In this document: piece after piece, positions 1 through 7,061 of the stretch
How the letters are laid out: each line of letters starts with the position of its first letter
How positions within the stretch are numbered: the stretch's first letter is position 1
Assembly (NCBI GenBank): GCA_023460155.1
Contig: JAEWRF010000147.1
Span: forward strand, 1-14,116
Source: Bacillota bacterium
GTDB taxonomy: Bacteria; Bacillota; Clostridia; Oscillospirales; Acutalibacteraceae
Reading direction: 5' to 3'
Length of the DNA: 14,116 bases
Translations under genes and position numbers: made by a program
Notes under the pieces: generated by a model
Told to the model about the DNA's origin: nothing
Databases searched by the model: none
Seen by the model: only the letters and a program-made list of their open reading frames with translations

Positions 1-866
1 GTCGTAATGCGCTGCACCCAAAGCCCCGGCGCCGAAATGATGCGGGTCAGAAGGTTCTCGTTACGGCCGCAGTAGCGGATCAGCTCATAGCCGATGCCCA
101 CCACCAGCGGGATGCAGAGCAGTTTGACCGCCGAACGGAGAAACGGGTTGGTAAACGGGATAAAAAAGCCGACTAAGATCCCGATAAGGAGCATCAGCAC
201 CATGAAACTGGTGCCGCAGCGCGGATGAAAGCGCTGGTGGCGGCGGACGTTTTCCACCGTCAGTTCCTCGTTGTTTTCATAGCAGAAAATCGTTTTATGT
301 TCCGCGCCGTGGTATTCAAAAAGCCGGTGCACGTCCTTCATCTGAGAGCAGAGCGCAACATAGCCGATGAAAATGGTGATGCGCATCGCGCCCTCCGCCG
401 GGGAACGCCATCCTGCCGCCGCCGGCCCGGCCGAAGCCGTAATCAGGTTGTAAAGCCAGGTGGGCAGAACCAGAAACAGCGCCACGGCAATCGCGACGCC
501 GAGCACAGCCCCCGTGCCCGTAAGTACGCCCGTCATTTTGTCGCCGAGCTTTTCCTCCACCCACTTATCGAATTTGCTTTCCTCCGCCCCGGCTTCGTCC
601 TCCGGCATCGATTTTTCGGCGGATCTTGAAAGGGCTCGGTATCCGATGGTCAGCGAATCGATGAATGCGGCGATGCCGCGCAGAACGGGCCAGCCGAAAA
701 TCGGATATTTCTTCCGCAGCCCCCCCGCAGTCAGCTCCTCAGTTTCGATCGAGCCGTCCGAGTTCCGAACGGCCATAACCGTTTTCTTCGGCCCCATCAT
801 CATGATTCCCTCTATCAGGGCCTGCCCCCCGATGGATGTAATGCAGGCTGTTTTTTCCCTTGGCAT
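1..866 (-). CDS. DUF1385 / YqhQ-type membrane protein (3' end off window)
   Basis: The frame is open from ATG at 866 to the window edge, giving 288 visible residues; the C-terminus is missing. The family hallmarks are clear: GGQALIEGIMMMGP near residues 13-26, HGAEHKTIFCYE at about 186-197 and HPRCGTSF at about 214-221. Hydrophobic segments lie at about 114-140, 160-175 and 221-238, with another at about 245-262, so this is an integral membrane protein. The biochemical role of DUF1385 proteins is unknown; homologues are widespread in Firmicutes. An in-frame TAA lies just upstream of the chosen ATG, and a GAAAGG site sits about 12 bases before it, slightly far. The gene starts 42 bases after the histidine kinase stop on the same strand, so it is probably the last visible member of that operon. 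The family call is firm; no function can be assigned. Confidence 0.9.
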   Translation of the reverse strand, partial: MPREKTACITSIGGQALIEGIMMMGPKKTVMAVRNSDGSIETEELTAGGLRKKYPIFGWPVLRGIAAFIDSLTIGYRALSRSAEKSMPEDEAGAEESKFDKWVEEKLGDKMTGVLTGTGAVLGVAIAVALFLVLPTWLYNLITASAGPAAAGWRSPAEGAMRITIFIGYVALCSQMKDVHRLFEYHGAEHKTIFCYENNEELTVENVRRHQRFHPRCGTSFMVLMLLIGILVGFFIPFTNPFLRSAVKLLCIPLVVGIGYELIRYCGRNENLLTRIISAPGLWVQRIT

Positions 867-908
867 TCTTTCGGAATTCCTTTCTCTACCGGTTTATTTC
901 CCGTTTGG

Positions 909-2345
909 TCAGATGGTTTCCCTGACCCCGTTTTCCAGATGTTCGAAGGTCGGGATCCGTATGGTGACAGCCGTGCCGACGTTTTCGTGGCTTTCGATTT
1001 CAAGGCTCCCGGAATGGAGGTTCATGATCTCGTCGGCCAGCGCGAGCCCAATGCCCGAACCGCGCACGGTCTGATTTGCTTTGTAAAACTTCTTTTTGAC
1101 GTTCGGCAGATGCTCCTCCGGGATGCCGCACCCGTTGTCGCTGATGACGACGCGGATAAATCCGTTTTCCTCATCGGCGGTCACGCTGATCGTGCCGCCC
1201 TCGCTGGTGTATTTCAGGGCGTTGTCAAGCACGTTCACAAACACCTGACGCAGGCGGTTGATGTCGCCCAGCACCGGCGGAAGGTTCGCGGGCTCGTCGT
1301 AAAGAAGAAACTTGCACTCTGTTTTTGCCCGTTCGCTGAACATGTAAACCGCTTCGCCAAGCTCCGCGAGAATGTCGATCTTATCCATGGTGAGGGTCAT
1401 GCGGCCGCTCTGCATGCGGGAAAAGTCGAGCAGCTCCTCCACGATGCCGGAAAGACGCTCCGATTCGCGCACGATGATGTTCATGCCGCGCTCGAAGGTC
1501 TTCTGGTCGGTCTCGCCGGCCTCGATGGTCTCCGCCCAGCCCTTGATGGCCGTCAGCGGCGTGCGGAGTTCATGGGAAACGGAGGAAATGAAGTCATTCT
1601 TCATCTTCTCGCTCTGGCCGAGCTCCACCGCCATATCGTTGATGGTGTCGCAGAGCTGGCCGATCTCGTCGTCGTTGGACTTCTCGATGCGGGCGTTGAA
1701 ATCCCCCTGTGCGATCAGGCTTGCCGTCGCCCCGATCCGCTTGATCGGGGTGATGATGGACCGCATGAAATAGTAGCTGGAGAAAATCACGAACAGGATG
1801 ATGAGAATGCCCGCCGCGCCGAGCGCGCCGATAATCAGTATAATCTGCCGGTCGGCCTCTTCCAGAGACACCACGTAGCGCACCGCGCCGATGGGGGTGC
1901 CGCCGTCGCTGTGAACCACGCGCGTAACCGCCATCACCTTTTCGCCGCTCGTCAGTCTCCCCGTCCAGGTACCGTATCCGTTTTTATCCGCCAGGGCGGT
2001 CTTGTAATCCGGCACCGGCTGAGTCTGGTCCGGCGCAAATCCGATGGAGGTCACCGTAATCCGGCCCGAGGAATTGAACACCATTAGCTCCATGCGCTCC
2101 TTGTCGGGAAAATCCTGCACATAGCTGCCCGCGGCGTCGCTGAAATCCGAAGGGGACTTGCGCCCGTAGCCCGCGAACATGTTGGTCAGCTCCTCCGAGC
2201 GCCCGTTCAGAGCCCACTGAATCCCATTGTAAACATAGCCCTGCACCACAAGGGAAAGAGTCGCGATCAGCGTGATCATAACGAGCAGAATGACGCCCAG
2301 ACTGTTTAAAAGCCAGCGCCTTGTAATGCTCCCCCTTCTGATCAT
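909..2345 (-). CDS. HAMP-containing sensor histidine kinase
   Basis: A 478-residue membrane sensor kinase expected to autophosphorylate and pass phosphate to the regulator encoded just upstream. Visible order: transmembrane helix at about 13-36, extracytoplasmic sensor of about 130 residues with no recognised fold, second helix at about 168-190, HAMP at about 191-243, HisKA with SHELRTP and phospho-acceptor H258, then HATPase_c. The ATP-binding boxes are intact: NVLDNALKYT (N375), DNGCGIP at 403-409 and GSGIGLALA at 429-437. The start is the only ATG after an in-frame TAG; a GGGAGG site lies about 13 bases upstream, longer than ideal. The response regulator ends 239 bases before it, across a repeat-containing spacer, so coupling of the two genes may be reduced. 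The stimulus cannot be inferred. It groups generally with PhoR/ResE-like orthodox kinases. Confidence 0.95.
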   Translation of the reverse strand: MIRRGSITRRWLLNSLGVILLVMITLIATLSLVVQGYVYNGIQWALNGRSEELTNMFAGYGRKSPSDFSDAAGSYVQDFPDKERMELMVFNSSGRITVTSIGFAPDQTQPVPDYKTALADKNGYGTWTGRLTSGEKVMAVTRVVHSDGGTPIGAVRYVVSLEEADRQIILIIGALGAAGILIILFVIFSSYYFMRSIITPIKRIGATASLIAQGDFNARIEKSNDDEIGQLCDTINDMAVELGQSEKMKNDFISSVSHELRTPLTAIKGWAETIEAGETDQKTFERGMNIIVRESERLSGIVEELLDFSRMQSGRMTLTMDKIDILAELGEAVYMFSERAKTECKFLLYDEPANLPPVLGDINRLRQVFVNVLDNALKYTSEGGTISVTADEENGFIRVVISDNGCGIPEEHLPNVKKKFYKANQTVRGSGIGLALADEIMNLHSGSLEIESHENVGTAVTIRIPTFEHLENGVRETI

Positions 2346-2584
2346 GCTGTTCTCTGCTCCTCCCTGCCCCTATCATGCAAATTACTTTCAGGCTTAAATT
2401 TTTTAGTCAGAACTTTCGTTTCTTTTGGCTTTAACTTCTTTCCGGGCGCAAGCGCCGCTCTCGTCTCCGGCGGACACGGCTTCGGCTGAATTCAGTTCAA
2501 CAGCCCAGCGTTCGCACTTCGGAATTCCCTCTGAATGAAGACTACGTTTCTTTTGACCTTAACTTTTCTTTACGAAAAGAAAAG
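2346..2584 (-). repeat. Repeat-bearing spacer between response regulator and kinase
   Basis: This spacer has no credible coding frame. It holds two direct copies of a 21-bp unit, 2417-2437 and 2545-2565 on the plus strand, matching at 19 of 21 positions (minus-strand core CAAAAGAAACG preceded by AAGTTAA). A small GGCGC-AA-GCGCC hairpin lies at 2445-2456 and a CTGAATTCAG palindrome at 2486-2495. A perfect 13-bp hairpin at 2559-2588 sits at its regulator-proximal end and includes the regulator's stop codon. The arrangement resembles a non-coding interspersed element dropped into an operon. I infer this from structure only; other genomic copies cannot be seen here. Confidence 0.55.
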
Positions 2585-2588
2585 TTAA
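2559..2588 (-). repeat. Perfect 13-bp AT-rich hairpin at the regulator stop codon
   Basis: The arms TTAACTTTTCTTT (2559-2571) and AAAGAAAAGTTAA (2576-2588) are exact inverted repeats around a 4-base loop. The response regulator's TAA (2587-2585 on the minus strand) is inside the stem. No T-tract follows on the minus strand, so it is not a standard intrinsic terminator. It could act as a processing or mRNA-stability stem, or be one end of an inserted repeat. Confidence 0.7.
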
Positions 2589-3289
2589 GTTTCCCACTTG
2601 TAGCCGAGGCCCCAGACCGTGACGATATGCTTGGGGCTGGAGGGTTCATCCTCCACCTTCATGCGCAGGCGGCGGATGTTGACGTCCACGATTTTCTCCT
2701 CGCCGTAATAGGCCTCGCCCCACACGTGCTTCAAAATTTCGGTGCGGTCAAGGGCCGTTCCGGGGCTGGAGAAGAAATACTCCATGATCTGAAACTCAAC
2801 CTGCGTCAGCTCGATCGGTGCGCCGGATTTTAAAAGCGTGCGGTTGCGCAGATTGAGAACGAACTCGCCCGAATGGATCTCCTCGCTGAAATTATTGCGG
2901 TCGCGCACCTGCTCAAGCGCCACGCGGCGGTAAACGGCGTCCACCCGGGCAACCAGTTCGCTCGGGGAAAACGGCTTTGTCACATAATCGTCGGCCCCCA
3001 TCATGAGGCCGCTCACCTTATCCATCTCCTGAGTTTTCGCCGTCAGCAGAATAATCCCGATGGAGCCGCTGCGGCGGCGAAGCTCCTTGCAGACCGCAAG
3101 CCCGTCGAGCTGACCGGGCATCATGATATCCAGCAGGGCGATGTCCACATTGGGGCCCTCGCGGTCATAGATGTGCAGGGCTTCGTCGCCGCTGGAGGCC
3201 TCCAGCGTCTCATAGCCCGCGCGTTTCAGATTGATGACGACGAACTCCCGAATTGCCTGTTCGTCTTCCGCCACCAAAATTGTTTTCAT
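2585..3289 (-). CDS. OmpR/PhoB-family response regulator
   Basis: A 234-residue two-domain transcription factor. The receiver domain (about 1-118) has the acidic pocket E8/D9, phospho-acceptor D54 in LLDIMMPG, T83 in LLTAK and K105 in TKPF. The C-terminal winged helix (about 140-232) carries the OmpR-type signatures LTQVEFQIMEYF, VDVNIRRLRMKVE and the terminal VWGLGYKWE. The chosen ATG at 3289 has a strong GGAGG six bases upstream; a longer reading starting 18 bases earlier lacks such a site. It lies 31 bases after the lipoprotein stop and precedes the histidine kinase, its likely partner. The stop codon lies inside a perfect hairpin that starts the 239-base spacer. Target genes are unknown; autoregulation through the promoter before the lipoprotein is possible. 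Confidence 0.95.
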   Translation of the reverse strand: MKTILVAEDEQAIREFVVINLKRAGYETLEASSGDEALHIYDREGPNVDIALLDIMMPGQLDGLAVCKELRRRSGSIGIILLTAKTQEMDKVSGLMMGADDYVTKPFSPSELVARVDAVYRRVALEQVRDRNNFSEEIHSGEFVLNLRNRTLLKSGAPIELTQVEFQIMEYFFSSPGTALDRTEILKHVWGEAYYGEEKIVDVNIRRLRMKVEDEPSSPKHIVTVWGLGYKWET

Positions 3290-3320
3290 AAAAAACCTCC
3301 CGACCATACCTTGAACGGAC

Positions 3321-4676
3321 CTAATCCTGAGTAATCAGCTGGAACGAATCCCGGACCTCCTCCTCCGTCATGGAGAGGGGCTCATCCGGTGAGGGCAGCT
3401 CGGCGGCGAACACCATGTCTTCGCTTACGCCCAGCTTAAAGAAGCCTTTCGTTTCCGTTCCGGCCGCCCACTCCTTCGGCGTAAACGCCTGAATCTTCAA
3501 AAGGGGCAGCGCGATTTTTCCGGCCGTGCCCTTCGGCCCGGCAATCCATTCGTAAAACGTGAGCGTGCGGGAGGGAACGTCCGTCTTGGTCGTCGTTTTT
3601 CCCCTCCAGAGATCCGGGATGGAAAACCAGTACCCGTCCGAGTAATCGATCACCATGTTCATGACGCGCACAAACGTGTTTGTCTCCGTTTCGTACCGCT
3701 GCCAGGTGGTGAGGTACGCCGCGTCGTCGATGACCGCCCCGCTGTAGCCCGGCATCTGCGTCACGATTGGAATTTCGATAATCTTGTCGCCGTTGATGTC
3801 GCGCGATACGACCGAGGTGCTCCGCTCGGTGTTTTTCGCGCCCTTCGCGGCCGGAACATAGAACGGAGCCTTCAGCGTTTTGCTTTTTTTATCCCAGTAC
3901 AAAAGCTCGGTCACCATCGAGTTGGCGGCCTTGGCTCCGTCCAGCACGATGCCCGTCTGCTTCTCGTTGACCAGCCCCGTTTTCACAGAGGTATACTTCG
4001 TCACTCCGGCGTCCAGAGGAGCCGCTCCCATCAGCTCAATCGCCCCGTTCCGGATGCGGATCAGCCGCGCAGCCGCCGGTTGATCTCCCTGCGTGACGTT
4101 CGCGGTGAAAATCTCGTCCTTCCCGTCGCCGTCAAAATCCATCACGGCCATTTCTGTGTAGCTCTGGTTCAGCTTCAGCTCGTTCATTTTCCCGTTTTTA
4201 TAATAATAAACGCAGATGCTTCCGGTATTGTTGATTCCGCTGCCCCAGCCGACGATCACCTCGTCCGTGCCGTCCCCGTCCAGATCGCCGAAGCAGACCC
4301 GGTCCACCTGCGAAGCGGGATTCGTGAACGAGCCCATGCTCTTCCATTTTCCGTCTTTTGCATCCTTTGTCATGAACATGACGCTGATCCCGACGGCGTC
4401 GTCGCCCTTTTCATAAAAGGCCATCGCCTCGCTGCTCTTGTCACCGCACAGGTTGTGGGTGATAATCGCGGAGCGGTTGTCGCCGCTGTTCGGGTACTTG
4501 AGCGTCATATCACCGGAGCCGGCGCTTTCCAGCAGGGTCTGGATGTCGGCTTCGTTGTCGCCGGTCGGTCTGGGCGCGTGCATGAGCGTCTGGGCATCCA
4601 GCCCGGCGAACGAACAGCCGGACAGCGCCGTCGCGAGCGCCAGAATCAGCGCCAGCGCGGCCGCTTTCAGCTTCAT
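3321..4676 (-). CDS. Exported lipoprotein with FG-GAP/VCBS-type repeats
   Basis: A 451-residue protein with a typical lipoprotein signal: basic MKLK, a hydrophobic stretch and the lipobox LSGC with lipidated Cys21, so it should be anchored on the outer face of the membrane. Three calcium-binding-like repeat loops are visible: DLDGDGTDE at about 131-139, DFDGDGKDE at about 180-188, and a weaker DINGDKIIE at about 293-301. These are characteristic of FG-GAP/VCBS beta-propeller blades. The start at 4676 is favoured over an ATG 45 bases upstream because it directly precedes the signal peptide and has GGAGG seven bases before it. It is the first gene of a run leading into the two-component pair, so it may act as a surface sensor accessory or as an independent structural protein. 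Its ligand is unknown. Confidence 0.9.
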   Translation of the reverse strand: MKLKAAALALILALATALSGCSFAGLDAQTLMHAPRPTGDNEADIQTLLESAGSGDMTLKYPNSGDNRSAIITHNLCGDKSSEAMAFYEKGDDAVGISVMFMTKDAKDGKWKSMGSFTNPASQVDRVCFGDLDGDGTDEVIVGWGSGINNTGSICVYYYKNGKMNELKLNQSYTEMAVMDFDGDGKDEIFTANVTQGDQPAAARLIRIRNGAIELMGAAPLDAGVTKYTSVKTGLVNEKQTGIVLDGAKAANSMVTELLYWDKKSKTLKAPFYVPAAKGAKNTERSTSVVSRDINGDKIIEIPIVTQMPGYSGAVIDDAAYLTTWQRYETETNTFVRVMNMVIDYSDGYWFSIPDLWRGKTTTKTDVPSRTLTFYEWIAGPKGTAGKIALPLLKIQAFTPKEWAAGTETKGFFKLGVSEDMVFAAELPSPDEPLSMTEEEVRDSFQLITQD

Positions 4677-4725
4677 GCGCGTTCCTCCGTTCCGGTTGTA
4701 TTTTCTACTAATTATAGTCAAATTT

Positions 4726-4734
4726 ATTATAGCA
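4726..4734 (-). promoter_or_regulatory. Extended -10 promoter for the lipoprotein/two-component operon
   Basis: On the minus strand the sequence TGCTATAAT is a perfect extended -10 (TGnTATAAT), 49 bases before the lipoprotein start codon. The -35 region is poor, as is usual for extended -10 promoters. A second TATAAT lies at 4711-4716. Confidence 0.6.
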
Positions 4735-4749
4735 TAAACCGCTTAAAAA

Positions 4750-4767
4750 TACAGTATCAAAACTGTA
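4750..4767. promoter_or_regulatory. Possible operator: TACAGT/ACTGTA inverted repeat
   Basis: A perfect 6-bp inverted repeat (TACAGT, six-base spacer, ACTGTA) lies at about -31 to -48 relative to the start expected from the extended -10 promoter. It overlaps the place where a -35 box would be. The position suits an activator or repressor site; the binding protein is unknown. Confidence 0.35.
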
Positions 4768-4835
4768 ACCGTCCGAAGCCGCCCGTTTCTCCGGAAAACG
4801 GGGCCGGGCTCTCCCCTCATTGACCCCGGCGGCAC

Positions 4836-4863
4836 TTGCTTTTCGGCGTATTCCCGCTATACT
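4836..4863 (+). promoter_or_regulatory. Sigma-70-type promoter for the macro-domain operon
   Basis: A -35 box TTGCTT (4836-4841) is followed after 16 bases by a -10 box TATACT (4858-4863). The start codon of the macro-domain gene is 29 bases downstream. The spacer carries CGGCGTA, also present in the spacer of the promoter at 7716-7744. Confidence 0.6.
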
Positions 4864-4892
4864 GAAAGAAAAAGCGAAAAGGGGCTGAGCGC

Positions 4893-5420
4893 ATGCGGCT
4901 CACCGTGATTCAGGGAGATATCACCAGCATTTCCGCCGACGCGGTCGTCAACGCCGCCAACACCACACTGCTGGGCGGCGGGGGCGTCGACGGCGCCATT
5001 CACCGCGCGGCCGGACCGGAACTTCTGGCGGAATGCCGCACGCTCGGCGGGTGTGAAACCGGCAAAGCGAAAATCACCCGGGCCTACCGGCTGCCCGCCC
5101 GGTATGTGATCCACACCCCCGGCCCGGTCTGGCGGGGCGGCGGAGCCGGAGAGGAAGCACTGCTGGAAAGCTGTTACCGGTCCTGCCTCGGGCTCGCGGA
5201 AGAATACGGGTGCAAAAGCGTGGCGTTTCCCTCCATCAGCACCGGGGTTTACCGGTTCCCCCTCCCCCGTGCGGCGGAAATTGCCGTTCGCACCATTCTT
5301 GACTTTCTGCGGCAGGCCAAAACCGTGGAATCGGTGACAATGGTCTGCTTCGACCCGGATACAAAAAGTGCCTACGACCATGCAGTGCTCCGGGCGGAAG
5401 CCGGAGATACGCAGTTATAG
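4893..5420 (+). CDS. Macro-domain ADP-ribose / O-acetyl-ADP-ribose hydrolase
   Basis: A 175-residue single macro domain, the usual length of YmdB/MacroD-type enzymes. These hydrolyse O-acetyl-ADP-ribose and can remove ADP-ribose from proteins in the cytoplasm. Diagnostic motifs are VVNAANTTLLGGGGVDGAIH at about 18-37, with N20, N23 and the conserved D33, the GCETGKAKIT turn at about 53-62, YVIHTPGP at about 71-78, and the phosphate loop SISTGVYRFP at about 114-123. All are intact, so activity is expected. The ATG is preceded by AGGGG about nine bases upstream and by a good promoter. The DUF434-family gene follows after 16 bases, so both are probably co-transcribed. No dedicated ADP-ribosyltransferase is visible nearby, so a toxin-antitoxin role like that of DarG is not supported. 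Confidence 0.93.
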   Translation: MRLTVIQGDITSISADAVVNAANTTLLGGGGVDGAIHRAAGPELLAECRTLGGCETGKAKITRAYRLPARYVIHTPGPVWRGGGAGEEALLESCYRSCLGLAEEYGCKSVAFPSISTGVYRFPLPRAAEIAVRTILDFLRQAKTVESVTMVCFDPDTKSAYDHAVLRAEAGDTQL

Positions 5421-5436
5421 GCGAAAGGAGATAACT

Positions 5437-6156
5437 ATGCAGGAACAGGCACGGCGCGGATTCGTACCGAACGACGTGCGGGAATTTTCGGCGGAAAGCC
5501 TGCCTCTGCTCAGGCGTGCGCAGGGGGATCTCGCCTGCCTGCTGAACCGCGGGTATGAGGTTGGACACTGCACCGCATTTGTCGGAGACCACTACCAACT
5601 CAGTTCCCGGCAGCGCATGGCCCTGATGCGCGCAACCGCTTCGGACCGTGACCTGCAAGCCCGCCGGGAACGCAGGCGCTGCGAACTGCCTGCCGGGGAA
5701 ACGATTCGGATTGACGGCTTCAACCTGATCATTCCGCTGGAAATCGCTCTTTCCGAAGGGACACTGCTTCTGTGCATGGACGACGTTGTGCGCGACCTTG
5801 CCGGTCTGCACGGTTCCTACCGGATGATCGCCGAGACCGATGAGGCGATCCGTATGATCGGCGCCGCCCTGAATAGGCGTTCCGTCGCGGCGGCTGAATT
5901 CTATTTTGACGCGCCGGTTTCCAACGCGGGCAGTCTCGCGCAACGGGTGCGGGAACTGCTCGCCGAGGAGCCCTTTGCGGTAATTTCCCGCACAGAGCCG
6001 CACGTTGACGGGCTGCTATCTCAACAGGAAAACGCAGCGACCGGGGATTCGGTAATCCTCGGCCGCTGTAAAAGCTGGGTGAATCTCGGGCGGGCCGTTT
6101 TGAGGGAATCCCTGCCCGACTGTCCGTTTGTAGACCTTTCCCACCCGGAAGGCTGA
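5437..6156 (+). CDS. DUF434-family protein
   Basis: A 239-residue soluble protein of unknown function. The N-terminal part (about 7-65), with RRGFVPNDVREF, CLLNRGY, FVGDHYQLSSRQRMALMRA, matches the DUF434 pattern as I remember it. The C-terminal half (about 90-235), with IDGFNLII, DAPVSNAGSLA and ATGDSVILGRCKSWVNLGRAVL, matches the companion domain (DUF5616-like) usually fused to it. This half looks alpha/beta, with strands ending in Asp/Asn-rich turns such as FYFDAPVSN, which suggests a nucleic-acid or nucleotide enzyme fold; that is inference. The start at 5437 has AAAGGAG six bases upstream; an ATG further upstream would overlap the macro gene and lacks a site. It ends four bases from the convergent metallo-hydrolase gene, with no visible terminator between them. 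Confidence 0.8.
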   Translation: MQEQARRGFVPNDVREFSAESLPLLRRAQGDLACLLNRGYEVGHCTAFVGDHYQLSSRQRMALMRATASDRDLQARRERRRCELPAGETIRIDGFNLIIPLEIALSEGTLLLCMDDVVRDLAGLHGSYRMIAETDEAIRMIGAALNRRSVAAAEFYFDAPVSNAGSLAQRVRELLAEEPFAVISRTEPHVDGLLSQQENAATGDSVILGRCKSWVNLGRAVLRESLPDCPFVDLSHPEG

Positions 6157-6160
6157 ACGG

Positions 6161-7039
6161 TCAGACGCGTTTCCAAAGGAGCCGGCCGTCCGCGAACGAG
6201 ACGCCGAGCTTCCCCGTATCCTTCAGCCAGGAAAGGTAGGAACGCACGGTGCTGCCAACCAAAACATACTGTTCAAAATTCATTTCCAGCCCGTACTCCT
6301 GAAAAACCTTCTGAAGAACGTCCTCGAAAATCGCGGGGCTTTCGCAGAAGGAAAGCAGCTTGTCCGCAACCTCCAGAACCTTCCGGCGGTTGAAATCGAT
6401 CAGGCCGCTCAGGTCCCTGCCCGCCTCGGCGTGCGCCGGGACGAAAAGGTCCGCCTGCATTGCCTTCACACGGTCGAGCGTTTTCAGGTAGGCGTCCACG
6501 TCGTAGATGAAGGAAACCTGATATTTTTCCAGCGTGCTCCGGCTGCTGAGGCAGTCCGCAAGGAACACCGTGCCGTCGGGGATACGGAACCCGACCATGT
6601 CGAAAAAGTGCCCCGGCAGGGGGATCACCTCCACCTCCTTCGGAAAATCAGGGTCCGAAAATCCGGAGACTTCGCTTTCGGCGGCCATCAGGAATTTATG
6701 CCGCAGGTCGGCGCAGGGGTAGCCGCCGTAGAGGAACGAGGTTTCGAGGATCGGATGCTCCGTGAAGGCGGCTTCGATTCCGTCCGTAAAGGCCTTGCAG
6801 CCTGTGTTCTGCTGAAGATACCGGTTGCCGCCGATGTGGTCGGCGTTCGAATGCGTGTTGAGGATGCCCCGGAGCACCCAGTCCTTTTCGTCCAGAATTT
6901 TCCGGACCTTCCGGCCCGCGTCCTTGTCGTTGCCGCTGTCGATCAGGTAGACATTCTCCTCATCCGCCTGATAGATTCCGATTTTGGCGGGGCAGTTGAT
7001 ATACCAGCTCTTTGCTCCGGCCCGAATGAGTTCATACAT
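6161..7039 (-). CDS. Metallo-beta-lactamase-fold hydrolase with HxNxDH motif
   Basis: A 292-residue MBL-fold protein. The metal motif reads THSNADHIGG, giving H63, N65, D67 and H68; the usual second His is replaced by Asn. The remaining ligands are present: H144 in PLPGHFFDM, D162 in FLADCL, and H203 in VPAHAEAG. The early strand VYLIDSG (30-36) also fits. A C-terminal tail of about 60 residues (230-292) looks like a small helical or winged-helix cap. The family covers hydrolases of thioesters, lactones and phosphoesters; the substrate cannot be told. The start has GGGAG nine bases upstream, and the gene begins 22 bases after the XRE-cupin regulator stop. The regulator probably controls it, possibly in response to a small molecule that the enzyme processes. 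Confidence 0.9.
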   Translation of the reverse strand: MYELIRAGAKSWYINCPAKIGIYQADEENVYLIDSGNDKDAGRKVRKILDEKDWVLRGILNTHSNADHIGGNRYLQQNTGCKAFTDGIEAAFTEHPILETSFLYGGYPCADLRHKFLMAAESEVSGFSDPDFPKEVEVIPLPGHFFDMVGFRIPDGTVFLADCLSSRSTLEKYQVSFIYDVDAYLKTLDRVKAMQADLFVPAHAEAGRDLSGLIDFNRRKVLEVADKLLSFCESPAIFEDVLQKVFQEYGLEMNFEQYVLVGSTVRSYLSWLKDTGKLGVSFADGRLLWKRV

Positions 7040-7061
7040 CTTGTTTCTCTCCCTTTTTCCT

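Noticed and set aside
939..2087. A 382-codon open frame on the plus strand
   Set aside because: It is antisense to the histidine kinase and full of His/Asp/Val runs. No domain is recognised.
2559..2588. Intrinsic terminator after the response regulator
   Set aside because: The stem is AT-rich and is not followed by a T-tract on the minus strand, so it does not meet the usual form.
4893..6156. Toxin-antitoxin pair of the DarTG kind (macro domain as antitoxin)
   Set aside because: The partner is a DUF434-family protein, not a DarT-type ADP-ribosyltransferase, and the macro domain resembles the housekeeping YmdB/MacroD type.
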